A DNA stretch of 64,000 bases from Narthecium ossifragum (taxonomy: Eukaryota; Streptophyta; Magnoliopsida; Dioscoreales; Nartheciaceae), in the NCBI GenBank assembly GCA_963920575.1, contig OY986966.1, forward strand, positions 3,864,130 to 3,928,129, given 5' to 3'. The position numbers and the translations under genes were made by a program. The notes below the pieces were generated by a model. That model was not told the origin of the DNA and did no database searches. It saw only the letters and a program-made list of their open reading frames with translations. Positions 25,201 to 37,040 of this stretch are shown in pieces (the stretch's first letter is position 1; every line of letters starts with the position of its first letter).

Positions 25201-28200
25201 TAATATTTATTGTTCTTTTGGCAGGATACTTTGCATGAATATCTAGGGTTAATGTTGGCAGTTCACAGTGCATTCTTGGATCGCTCCAATGCACTGTTGA
25301 CCGTGCAGATGCTTATGTCAGATTTGTCTTCCTTGCATGCAAGGGCAGATAAACTTGAAGCTGCATCATCAAAGATATTTGGTGTTGACAAGTCAAGGAT
25401 CCGCAAAGTAGAGGAGCTTAAAGAAACAATGAGAGTCACTGAAGATGCTAAGCATTGCGGGATAAGAGAGTATGAAAGGATCAAGGTACTACTTGCTTAT
25501 TTCCTTGTCTGTTTCCTATCTGGCTTGCAGAATTACAATTAAGAAAATACCTGTCATCTGTTTAAATGTTAATAGTCTATATACTTGTTCCTGGCTTCCT
25601 GCTCGCGTATTGTCGATTTCACCTGCTAGTCTTTTCTTTGCACTTCTCATATGGTTTTAGTGAACTTTACAACCTTCAAAAACTCTGGAACTCAACCTAC
25701 TTAAAGGGGTCAAGAAATTCAATTTTGCAATTCTATGAAGTTTGAGGTAGTTAATCATATCAAGTTTGTCTTCATCAGTTCAATCAACCAATATTAGCAT
25801 ATCTTGGAATCCTGCTGATTAATTACTGCAATAGGCGTGCAGCTATCTTGAACAACTGAAACTCTTATGACCGTCATTATGGCAAGTGTCACCCAATTTT
25901 TTTTTATAATGTTTTTGGTATGTAAAATATTGTCTACATCATTTCTAACATATAAATAGACTGACTGTATCACAAAAGGGTCCCGAATACAACCACAAAG
26001 ACATTGATTGCTTGTAAAAGTTACTGATAACGTCTATAATAGAATGTCATGTGCGTACAGTGTTCATTTGAGTGGCTTAACAGAGGTTAGACACTATTGT
26101 TCTTTATGGTAAGAGGCTGACATAATGGTCCAAATAGATAAAGCGAGCAGGAACTCAAAGTAAATTCTTCAGTTGAGGCATCATATTTAGGTGAATTATA
26201 GCATGATTATGCTGCTAAATATGCGGCAGGAAGTGTGGCCCTAGTTGTAACTAGCACTCTCTTGAGCAAATTTCCAATAATTAAAGATTTTTTGATGCGA
26301 CATCCTACTTTGAATTCCTGAGGCGATGCATTAGTTATTCTTCATTGTACTTTATAAAATTTAAATGAAAACATACGTATACCCATGGATTTCCATACCG
26401 GCCGGTACTGTGCGTACCGGCCGGTATTTACCGTACCGGTGGCTAACCGGTCCGGTTTTCTCCCCCGGATCGGAGTAGGGGGAGACCGGTACACGCCGGT
26501 TTTCATCCAAACCGGCTGGTACACGCTGGTTTTCATCCAAATCGGCCGGTACACGCTGGTTTTCATCCAAATCGGCCGGTACACGCCGGTTTTCATCCAA
26601 ACCGGCCGGTACACGCCGGTTTTCATCCAAACCGGCCGGTACATGCCGGTTTGGATGAATACTGACTGGTACAAGCAGGGGACAATGGGTGGAGGAGGAA
26701 GGGGGAGGAGAGAATTGGGAAGGAGAGGGGAGGAGAAGAGAGAGGGAAAGGAGAGGAGGAGAGGAAGGGAGGAGATCCTTACTCGGAGGCGGCGGAGAGA
26801 TCGAAAATTACATAAATTACCCCTATCAACAGATCTCAAATCCGTTTTTTGTTCCGGGGGCAGCGCCCCCGGAGACCCCCGCCGGGCCCCGTCAGCTCTG
26901 CGTAGTGCGTCATGATCAGGTCCGGAACGATTAGGCTTCACAAACTCAACAAGGAAGAGGGAGGGGAGAAAGAGGAAAATGTATTAAGCTATTATAAATG
27001 TAGGAAAATGAAAATGTAGAAAAATTGAAAATAATTGTAAAACTATTATAAATGTAGGAAAATGTATTAAGCTATTACTTATTTTTCATGTATTGTATTA
27101 TACTACTTTGACAACTTGTCACTCTGCTTCATATAAGAAATGATATTTGACCAATTGGAGATGTTGAATACTAGTGAATATCAACTTTAATTGTTAGTTA
27201 CATTAGTTAGCTTCAATATATTTCAAATCAAATAAGAAATGAGCGGAAAACGCCCTAAAAGAAGCCAAACCAGCCTTTCATGACCGGTTTGGATGCGTAC
27301 CGGTACGCACCGTACCGGCGGTACGGTGCGTACTGGCGGGTGGCCGGAACGGCGCGTACCACCGGGACGATAATCCATGCGTATACCTGTTTTTAAAAGG
27401 GAGTAAAGGGTGACAAACTCGTAATGTTACAGCCTTCTTATGGCTGCACGCTACTTGATTTCTCTATTATTGATTAGTATCCCATATTATTTGAACCAGT
27501 AGGAAAAGAAGGTGCATTAAGATAACGTTGGCATCATAATAATGGGCATTAGCCTTATTTTAACTATTCGTGATCTGGATTTCTTCACTTCTTTGTCAAA
27601 TGGGACTTCAAAGCTTTGCATTAGCTGTTGACGCTGGTTTTTCTCAAATCCTTTTTCTCAACTTGGAGCCATTTTAAAAAGAAAAGTATATTTTTTAGAT
27701 AATAGACTTGATGTCTGGTAAACTGATAGGAGTATCCATGTCATGCTTAACTCTTTTCTCATTTGGTAATGAGTAATTCTCCCGTTCCAAGGTTATTGAA
27801 TAAGATCCTGTTCTTTTAATTATTTGGAAAAGATAACGTTTTAGGTAAGAACTTATCACGAAGCATTCCTCTATTTTTTTTTGTTGGTTGTCCTTAAGTA
27901 ATTGATATTCATCAATTTTCTTCTGTTTATAGATTTTTTTTTCTTAATTTCCCTTTTTACATTCCTTTCACTTGTTTGGTGTAGGATTTTTTCAACCATA
28001 GCAAACATGGCACTTTACATGTACTTTTGAGATGAATCTTAGTAACATGGTAGTTCTATTTTGAGGTTGGTTTTGCTACTTGTATGTTCTGAATGGTGCT
28101 TGTTGAGGCCAACTAATATGCATGCACGGCAATTTAATGACATCTTAAGATTGACATCGAAAATGCTGATAAGTAACTAACATCGTGATATACTATTGCA

Positions 28201-28899
28201 GGAAAACAACAGGAATGAACTTGAGAGGCTAGACAGAGAAAGACACAATGATTTTCTGGGCATGCTAAAAGGCTTTGTAGTGAACCAGGTAAGCACCTTT
28301 TTTACTAAGACAAATTATGATTCAAATATTCAAGAGACTGGCATAAAACATTCTCCTTGTTTTGGTCGCAGAGGTCACATTATGATTATTGTTTAACAAA
28401 ATGAAGAGGATGCTGTCTGACTGAACTTTGATAAATTGAATAGTATGTCAGAGAGGGCTTAGAGGTGATGAAAGCTTGCTTATAGAGAATGTGGCCATTA
28501 GGGAGCAATGTGAAAATCTCTATTATAGGGTTAGATGCAATGATTGCCAACCTTGGAATGCAAGGCTACGTCATTTACTTCGGTCTTTTTCTTTGGTAGA
28601 GTGAGTGAATATAGGAATTTCTAGAAGGTTGTTCCCTCTCCTTGATTGATTAGAAACGATTTTGCGGATTAGTCATGTGTTGTGGAATGAGAATCAATTA
28701 TGTCAACACCTCCACCCCCCTCTCTCCCGCTCTTTTCCGTGCATGTATAGAAGATATCTTCATGGTATGCATCCTTTTGGTTTTACTAACTACTGAAAAC
28801 CATTCTTGTGATCGACAGGTAGGGTATTCGGAGAAGATTGCAACTGTGTGGGCTAAAGTTGCTGAAGAAACAAGTGGATATGCCAGGGAGAGTGTTTAG
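22208..28899 (+). CDS. SNX2: Sorting nexin 2 (retromer-associated PX-BAR protein)
   Basis: SNX2 works with SNX1 and the VPS26-29-35 core on endosomes in plant vacuolar and recycling traffic. Exons: 22208-23335, 24945-25154, 25225-25485, 28202-28288 and 28819-28899, all GT-AG, giving 588 residues. The start MMGSEPEN matches the family N-terminus, which is followed by the conserved YRSAMSTL block. A proline- and serine-rich GC-rich leader precedes a PX domain (about residues 155-285) with the phosphoinositide-binding RRFRD and PPRPDK motifs. Exons 2-5 encode the helical BAR/Vps5 region, closing with MLKGFVVNQVGYSEKIATVW. The final exons are short, as in orthologues. Intron 3 is 2.7 kb because of a transposon at 26377-27386; splice sites on both sides remain intact, so the gene looks functional. 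Confidence 0.93.
26377..27386. mobile_element. 1 kb DNA element with CCGGTAC-rich interior in SNX2 intron 3
   Basis: The termini are inverted: GTATACCCATGGATTTCC at the left, and GTATACGCATGGATTATC when the right end is complemented (15 of 18 agree). The interior is rich in GGTACCGG-type palindromes near both ends and holds a 30-base tandem repeat. Frames on both strands are open because the repeat length is divisible by three; none resembles a transposase. A non-autonomous element of unassigned superfamily; no clean target-site duplication was found. Confidence 0.65.
26488..26660. repeat. 30-base tandem repeat, five to six units
   Basis: The unit starts GGTACACGCCGGTTTTCATC and continues CAAACCGGCC. 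Copies begin at 26488, 26518, 26548, 26578, 26608 and (diverged) 26638. The unit contains GCCGGT and ACCGGC, so adjacent units can pair. It lies inside the transposon of SNX2 intron 3. Confidence 0.9.
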
Positions 28900-30005
28900 A
28901 CATAGACTGTAGGTCCAGTTTCTTGGAGTTCTCACACATGCTTGTACATTAACTTGTAGGAAGAAACCATTGACACAATAAACGTACTTTTCCATGCTTC
29001 CTCTTGTTGTGAGTCATTAGGTCTCTTAATTTTAAGCGAGACCCTTCCCCTTCCCCCCTCCCCCCTGTTTAGAAGGTTTCAGTGGTGTTGAGATGTTTGC
29101 CTAGTCTTGAAATATTTGAGTCTGGAATTGTAGTGATCTATTCCCCCTTTTAGCACTTTTTTTAAGCACTATTACTCTACAGAGATACATATAATTAGCC
29201 TTTTATACTGGAATTTTTTTTTCTTCCATCCTTTGAGATTCCTATAATTTAGTGTCATCCCTTGGAGCACACTATCTATGCGGCAAGGTAAAAACAATTT
29301 CCAATCCTGTTGCCATTTATAGATGATACCGTGGCAAAACGAGAGCAGCAAAAGATTGGATAGTTATATGAATATTTGGTGATTGCTTCGGTGCTTACTA
29401 CAGGAGCTCAAATCGTGTGTATTCCTTTTGCCTCTAATCTGGATTTTATATGCTCTCAGGATAAGTTAGGTTGTGTGGTTGTAAAAAAGCCAAGGGGACT
29501 TCCTTCACGTCAACCACCACTTCTCTTTTTTGACGCTCTCTCAAAGGATTAGAATGGGGTGTCTTCTCTTTGACTCATCTGGCACTTGCTTAGTACCCAC
29601 TTTGCGCAATTAAACACTAGAAGGCGATGTTTTGAGTGATTTATAATAAAATAAAGAATTTTAACAACTCACTATCTCTCTCGCTCTTTTTTTTTTTTTG
29701 GTCAAAAAAGACAACTTGGTGGTATTTAAAAAATGAGCTCTCACTTTTCAACATACCTTCTGTCATTTAATATTAGAAATTGATCGAGTTTTAAAAACAT
29801 TGTTTCCACTCCCAAACCATCTTAAGATAGATTAATGAGAGCTTTCACAACAAGCCGAAGAAAATAATGGTAAAGATCTGCCTAAATCTGAAAAAGACAG
29901 TCTATATACAAAACATTAGATCTAAGCCAACACCAAGCAAATATCAATCAAAACTTCAAGAATCAAAGAATTCGAATCCATCTAACTTAGAACTTGATGG
30001 CCAAA
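28900..30005. other. Intergenic: converging 3' ends of SNX2 and IMK2-like gene
   Basis: No gene is seen. The region holds the 3' untranslated tail of SNX2 (AATAAA at about 28978-28983) and that of the minus-strand receptor kinase. Homopolymer and CCCTTCCCC runs occur near 29045-29070. Confidence 0.6.
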
Positions 30006-32783
30006 CTAATCTCCGGTTTTGGATGCTTCCGCGACGCCGGCGGCGTCATCATCCGCCGCTGCTGATCCCCCGGCGCCAGCCAATTCCGGCATAATATCCT
30101 CCAGTTGCTGCAGGACTTGCTGCACCTCCGGCCGGGCCACCGGCGAGGGATCCACACAATGCAAGGCAAGCTTCAAGGTGTTCAGCAAGTCATCCCCAGT
30201 GTTCCCCTCGGCTTCCCTCATCAGCTCGAGGTCGAACACCTCGTTAGTCCACTCCTCCTTCACGATGGACGCCACCCACTGCGGCAGGTCGACGCCGTTC
30301 ATCGCTTCTCCGGGAGATTTCCCGGTCAACAGCTCGAGCATGATCACCCCGAGGCTATACACATCAGTCTTAGTGTTGGCCTTCTTGAGCTTAGAGAGCT
30401 CCGGCGACCGGTAGCCCAATGCACCGGCTGTGGCGATCATGTTGGAGTTAGCGACGGCGGTCATGAGGCGAGACAGGCCGTAATCTCCGATCTTGGCATG
30501 GTTGTTCTCATCCAGCAGAATGTTACCACTTGTAAGGTTGCCATGCACCATGCTCATGCCATTGTGAAGGTACTCAAGTCCTCTCGCAACACCAATGGCT
30601 ATCTTCATCCTTGTTGCCCAATCTATGGGGGTTTCAGGCCCTCGAGCTGCTCAGAAAACATCCATACATATAAGAAGCCATTAAAGGAAAAACCAAGATG
30701 GTAGTTAAGTTAGTTGAAGCTCACCATGAAGGAATGCTGCGAGGCTCCCTTTAGGCATGAAATCAAACACCAGTAGCTTCTCTCCTTTAGGACCCAAATA
30801 GTAAGCTCGCAGTGCCAAAAGATTCCGATGCCGGATCTTTCCGAGAACGTTAACCTCCGTCTCAAACTCTTTTTGGTTCTTTGCAATCTTCTCCCTTAAT
30901 CTCTTTACTGCAACTTGGCTGCCATCCTCCAATGTGGCCTTGTAGACTGTCCCATAAGTGCTCTTCCCCATGATCTCTGCCGTCGCGCATAAAAGATCGT
31001 CGGCGGTGAATGCCAGTGGCCCGTCGAAGTGAACCAACTTCCCGCCGACATCCCCTCCGGCATCCGCTTCGGCCCCGGCGCCTGCCGCGCCAGGCTTCTC
31101 GCCTCTCGCAGCGGCTCCTGCTGCTGAAGCTGTGCTCTTTTTACTCAATTCAGATCTTTTTCTCATGAAACAGAGTAGCAGAACACAGCAGGGTAAGAGC
31201 AGAAGCCCGAGAGTGATGCCGGCGATGATGAGAATCAAGTCCCTAGTTCTCAGCCTCCGGCGGCTCCGTTTCGGAGGAGCTGACGGAGCTGGCGGAGGAG
31301 GGAGGCTGATAGGAGGAGGAGATGGGCATGGAGATGAGCCATTGTATCCACAAAGCTGAAGGTTGCCCCTAAAAGAGCTTGCATTGAACCTTTCTATGAG
31401 GAGCAGAGGAACTTGGCCTGATAGATTGTTATAGGAGACATCAAAGAAGGAAAGGTTGTTTAGATGATTGAAAGACTCCGGGATTTCTCCAGTGAGGTTG
31501 TTATCGGAGAAGTCTAGCTGCGAGAGACCAGACATGTTTCCGATCGATGCCGGGATTGAGCCATCGAACCAATTCGCCCTGAGTGAGAGCACGGAGAGAT
31601 TCTCAAGCCCATCAATGGCCTCTGGGATTTGGCTCTCAAGGAGGTTGTTCTCGAGGTTAAGCTGGACTAATGAGGACAGGTTGCAGAGAGAAGCAGGAAA
31701 GCTTCCTCTAATGGAATTGCTAGACAAATCCAATGTTTGAAGCCTGGAAAGCAATCCCATTTCTTTGGGTATGCTTCCATTTAGCTGGTTGTTGCCAAGA
31801 TTGATCTCTTGCAGCATTGGCAGCCTACTGAGTGACATTGGAATGCCGCCAGAGAGGGAGTTGTGATCCAGATTCAAGTTTTGAAGCTGATAGGGTCCAA
31901 TGGCTTCAGTTCCTCCCCAAGTATCAGGGATGGGACCAGAAAGATTGTTCTTTTGAAGAAAGAGAAAGGTAAGAGATGGAGAGCTAGTGATGCTCTCTGG
32001 AATCACACCAGAGAGGTTGTTATAGCTAAGATTGAGCCTATAGAGCTTAGTAGAATTTGATATAGAAGAAGGAATACTACCCACAAGCTGGTTGTTGCTC
32101 AAGTCAAGCGTCTGAAGCATGAGGCAGTTGCCGATGGACGCCGGAATGGCGCCGGAGAACTGATTGTTGAAGAGATAAACTCCTCGGAGATCAGGAAGGT
32201 ATCCGAGAGCTGTCGGAATTTGGCCGCCGATGGTGTTATCATGGAGGCTGAGCTTTCGTAGGGCGGCGAGCTGACTAATCCTCTCGGTGATGTGGCCGCC
32301 TAATCCCCGCCATGGGAGTTGGATGGCAATGACTTGCCCCTGGACGCATTTGATTCCAGCCCATCCACCGGAGCAGGCACCGATGCCGGTGTCGTTCCAA
32401 CTTCTCAAGAATCCATTAGGATCATCCAAGGAATGCTTGAAGGCTTGGAGGCCTTGGTAGTCTGCTTGGGTGATGATGATGCCATCCGAAGGTTGGCACC
32501 ATACTGGATTAACGAGCGAGAAGCGTAGAATGTGGAGCACTAGAAATAAGCAGCTACATCTGAAGGACACCAAATTCCTTCCAAATCCAAAATGAAGAAA
32601 TGGGCTTCTTCTAAACTTCATTTTCTTCAAATCCTCATCCTTCCCAGCTTGAAAACAGAGGTTTTCCGCACGTTTTCCGGTCGAAAACTTCAATGACTGA
32701 CAAGGGTCTTTGCCGAACCCATCGGAGAAGCGATGAGCTTCATCCATATGAATCCAAAGACGAAGAGAAACAAAGGAGATCAA
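30006..32783 (-). CDS. IMK2: LRR receptor-like kinase, IMK2/IMK3 type, with atypical kinase motifs
   Basis: Two exons, 32783-30725 and 30646-30006, give 899 residues with matched phase. Order: N-terminal extension, hydrophobic signal region, LRR N-cap ([29 protein letters not shown]), about a dozen LRRs, a proline-rich stretch, a transmembrane helix with the [14 protein letters not shown] core, and a kinase domain. The block [10 protein letters not shown] before the kinase and [20 protein letters not shown] are signatures of the inflorescence-meristem receptor kinase group. The P-loop and VAVK lysine (about residue 627) are kept, but HRD is replaced by HGN ([10 protein letters not shown]) and DFG by DYG, so phosphotransfer is doubtful; related IMK proteins share such changes. 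The frame allows upstream starts; MKFRRSPF, just before the signal region, is an alternative start. It acts at the plasma membrane. Confidence 0.9.
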
Positions 32784-33780
32784 TGGCTCTATCTCTAGCG
32801 TTTCTTTGTTGCTAGCTAGCTACTAAACCTCTACTACTAATCTAAGAAGACAAAACTGAATGCGAGAAAGAAGACAGTAGGGTTTTGTAGAGAGGTAGGT
32901 ATAGGGTGTGGGAATCTTTATTACTGGTGGAGACGAGATTGATTTGTTAAAGGATCAGCAGCAGGCCTCCTCCTCCTCCTCCTCCTCCTATCTGGGTTGA
33001 AGCTAATAACGGCTAGTTTTCTGGGTTAAGATTCTGAGCACTGTGCAGGGTGTGTTGAAGAAAATATACTATTGGTCTAGCCTTTCCAACGGTCATATTT
33101 CCGGGGCCCCCACCCACCCAAGTAGTCCTCACGGAGCCACATTAATGACCACATTAATGAAGACAGTATACTAATGGTCTAGCCTTTCGCTGTTGGATAC
33201 GATGCGCAATTTAAAAAACCTTTTTCTGGGTATGATGATTGATGATAGGGATCGGATTCTGGATCTCTTCTTTTGGGGGGGTTTTTTTGACAGTAAATCC
33301 AGTCGAGAGTCAGCTGGGACTTGTCCTTCAAGAATTAATGGTTGAGATACACGTTGACACTTTTTTAAGGTAGCCATCTTCATCGACGACAGGTAGAATC
33401 TAAATCATAACTAGCTTGAAAATAAATAAACGCTTAATTCCAACGGTTCTTTGCTTAAAAAAACCCAACAAAGTGAAATCAATATATAGGCATTGGGCAT
33501 TAGCTATATACTCTAACAAGTGGTCTGTTCAAAGGCCACGTCTTTCTTGTCGAGTAATGGGTAAAATGATAGCCTTTTTGACATAAAACCTTACTGGTTC
33601 CAAGAGTCCATGATGATATGGTACAATCCGACCGAATGGAGTAGAACGCGTGCCAGTTTTATGGGGGTTTTCGAACCCAAACTCCATCGAGGTTTTAAAT
33701 TTTGCCTACGCAGCAAAACGGTCACATGAATCGAAACTAGAGCTCGGTCGGAGCTGAGAGTGAGAGGCTCTTCATTGAGA
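32784..33780. other. Upstream region of the IMK2-like gene
   Basis: It contains the 5' leader and promoter of the minus-strand receptor kinase, including a CCT/TCC triplet microsatellite at about 32969-32988 and poly-G/T runs near 33275-33290. No independent gene or element was recognised. Confidence 0.5.
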
Positions 33781-33793
33781 TCTGGCTTGCACG

Positions 33794-36700
33794 TTTTTTT
33801 TGTTTGAGTAATTCAGCCTAAAAGCTATGCCTCAAAGGCTAATTACAGGAATTCATTCAAAACCCCAACATCCATGACTGGGTACCAAACAAAGCTCCTA
33901 CAATCATGACGGCATTTGCGGGCAACTCTGTCTGCAACCTGGTTAAGCTCTCTTGGGATGAACAACAACAAGGCGGAGTCCATCTTCAATAATAGGGACC
34001 AAACTCTCCTAGCAAGCAACTCTAGACCCCGCGGCCATACTCGCAAGCCATTGAGAATATCCATTGCATGTCTCGAGTCGGACTCAATCACCACATTTCC
34101 CATACCTTGAGACAATGCTTCCTGCAAAGCGAAACATATTGCTTTAATTTCTGCCTCCAGAACTGATCGTGCATCAACAGGCTTTCCTTGAATCCAACAG
34201 AGCGTCTCCCTATCATCCCAGCAGACAGCCGCCACTCCAGCCTTGCAACAGTTCAAGGCTACCGAAGCATCAACCTTAATCGTATGGATGCCGATCTTCA
34301 GTTGTTTCCTAGCTTGTCTTTCTTTCTCTTGTCTTCCTTTCTTCAAGGTTTTCATGAACTCCATAGCCTGTCTATATGCTTTGTGAGCAACCACACCCGG
34401 TGCCTCCTTTGATCCTTCAAAAACAGCCATGTTCCTATCTTTTCAAATCATCCACAAGCCATATCCCACCAAAGCCTTGCACTCCAACATACCCACTTGA
34501 GACGACGAGGCATCAAAAACATGCAAGAAATCATCCCACTGCCACGCACCAACATCAGAAAACTGCTCCAACAAAAGCCGATCGAAAACTTCTCTTGAGC
34601 ATGGGCAGTGCACCAGCAGATGGTCCAAAGTCTCCTTCTCTGCATAACACCTCGGGCACTCTCTGTCTGGTGAGGCACAAAAATTCCACAACAACTCATG
34701 CACAGGAAGCTTTCCTCAGATAGCTTTCCACAAAAACTGTCGTAATCTCGGGCCCACAGGCATCCTCCATAGGCCGGACCATAACGAGGAAGAGTCCTCT
34801 TCCGCATCCAACATTCCTTCCCTCTGTAACAACAAGTGATAAGCAGAGCCAAGAGTGACCTTCCATGTTTTATCCAATGCCCAACAACAACCATCCTTAT
34901 CGGGTCTAATCTCAAGAGAAAGAATCTGGTCAATGACCTCATGATGGAACCAAATCCTGAGTTTATCCACATCCCAAGCTCCTTGCAGCATGAGATCACC
35001 CACCAGTCCCCCCTGTTCCAGCACTTCAACATTAACATAGGTTGGTTTTAAAGCCAGAGGGTCCTCAAACAGCCATGCATCTTCAATAACATTAATCTTG
35101 CTCTCCTTCCCTGGTTTACACAACATGCCTCGCCTCAAGATCTTCGCGACGCCACACATCCGCTTCCAATGATGGGACACTACCCTTGAGGTTGTAGACA
35201 CCGGTAAGAGTTCCTGATTTGGATACTTAGCCCGAATCAACTCAGTCCAAATAGTATCTTTTGCCATAGACTATCGAACCCAAACGATTCATCTTCAAAG
35301 CAGTTTGCCACAGAGAGAAATTCCTAATCCCGAGCCCTCCTCTATCAGTTGGGAGACAAACTTGCTTCCATGCAACCACCCCAAGGCCAGACCTCTTGCC
35401 ACCCCACAAGAAATCACGACAAATCTTCTCCATAGCCTTCACCACTCCTACTGGCACATGTGTGGAAGTCATCACATAAGCAGGAATGGCCTGAAGGACA
35501 GCCTTCACTAGAACCACCCTTCCTGCCTCATCGGACTTTTTTGCTTGCCAAGAAAGCACCCTGTTCGCCATTCGTTCCAAAATAGGAGCAAAATCCATAG
35601 CTTTAAGCTTCTTAGCACTGACTGGAACCCCAAGATAGGACCCAGTGCCAGTCGCTTCATGCACTCCAAGGATCCTACAAACCGCAATTCTGCGATCCCT
35701 CGGCACCTTGCGAGAAAACTGGACGCTTGACTTGAGGGCATTAATTTCCAAGCCAGACCTCGCCCTAAACTCCAACGACTTTTGCCTAAGCTTACGAGCC
35801 TCCCCACAGGTCGCCGTAGAAACAATTAAACAATCATCTGCATAAAACAGGTGAGAGAGAGAGAGCGCAGACCCCTTGAATTTAATACCCTTCAGCCCTG
35901 CAGACCCTAGCTGAAGGATACGGGAAAAGGCCTCTTGCACCACCAAGAACAAATACGGAGAAATAGGATCTCCTTGTCGAAGCCCACACCCCGACGTTAC
36001 CCGACCATGCACGCGGCCATTAATAATGAAGGAGAAGGTAGGCCTCTTGATGCACTCCAACACCCAGCCGATCCAAACCAGAGGGAAATTCATAGCAATG
36101 AGGACATCTTCCAAGAAATCCCAACGAACCCCGATCATAAGCTGACCGAATATCTACCTTGAGTATCATTAGACCACGAGATTTCGACGCAACATGCACC
36201 GAGTGCATAACCTCCTTGGCGGCTTCGATATTATCATGTATATTCTTACCATCGACAAAGGCGGACTGCTCCAAACCAATAACATCTCTAAGGACCAGCT
36301 TCATCCAGCGCGCCAGTATAGAGGTGATAACCTTGTACCCCAACATTACACAGACTGATGGGTCGAAAATCCTTGACCTTCTTTGGATGTTGGCACTTAA
36401 GAATGAAAGAAATAAACGTCTCCTTCCAAGTCGCAGGCATCCGAGACTTCGCAAAGAACTCCTGTACAATCTCAACAAATTCAGCCCCAACAATCTCCCA
36501 GTTCAACATAAGGAACTCAACAGGCATACCATCCGACCCAGGACATTTGTTGCGGCCCATAGCAAAGACTGCCTCCTTGATTTCTGCCCCTTCAATAGTA
36601 GCAGTAAGCATGTCATGCATGGATTCAATCACCAAAGGCAGTGACGGGAGAGCAGTTCTCAGGTAAGTCTGATCACCTCCCCACAGGTCTTTGAAGTACT

Positions 36701-37027
36701 TCTCAAACACCTTTCCCATGGCCTCCTCAGTGTCTACGATATTACCATCCTCCTCAACCAATTCCACCACCCGAGACCTATGTCCCTTGATGGCGACAAG
36801 ACGGTGGAAAAAAGCAGAGTTACGGTCTCCTGTGCATAACCACTGTCCCCGGACTCGCTGCGCCGCATACCTCTCTTGCTTAGAAATAACCTCCTCCCAC
36901 TGCACCTCCAATTCCCTGAGCATAACCTCATCCTCCTCAGAAAGTAGCTGCTGATCATCTAGAGAGTAGAGGCCTTCAAGACAAGCTTGAAGACGCTTTC
37001 CCTCCCCAAACAAGTTCACTCCATCAT
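33794..37027 (-). pseudogene. Decayed L1-type LINE: reverse transcriptase, zinc-knuckle region and RNase H
   Basis: Minus-strand frames read in order: a pre-RT segment with CTGDRNSAFFHRL, reverse transcriptase (KCPGSDGMPVEF, FRPISLCNVG, LRQGDPISPYLF and the catalytic FYADDCL), a thumb and linker with RDFLWGGK, a zf-RVT-like region, then RNase H (KVDAS, ESDSRHAMDIL, NQVADRVARK). The frame breaks several times (around 36350, 36080, 35250, 34710 and 34440), so it is dead. ORF1 and the endonuclease are absent, as in 5'-truncated copies. The 3' end is a T-run at 33794-33801 on the plus strand. Near-identical flanks, TCTGGCTTGCACG (33781-33793) and TCTGGCTTGCAAG (37028-37040), look like the target-site duplication. 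Confidence 0.85.
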
Positions 37028-37040
37028 TCTGGCTTGCAAG

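Noticed and set aside
26342..26941. Frames of nearly 200 codons on both strands in SNX2 intron 3
   Set aside because: The 30-base tandem repeat leaves all frames open; the peptide is periodic and has no start context.
36159..36954. Plus-strand frames across the LINE
   Set aside because: They are antisense shadows of the minus-strand reverse-transcriptase region.
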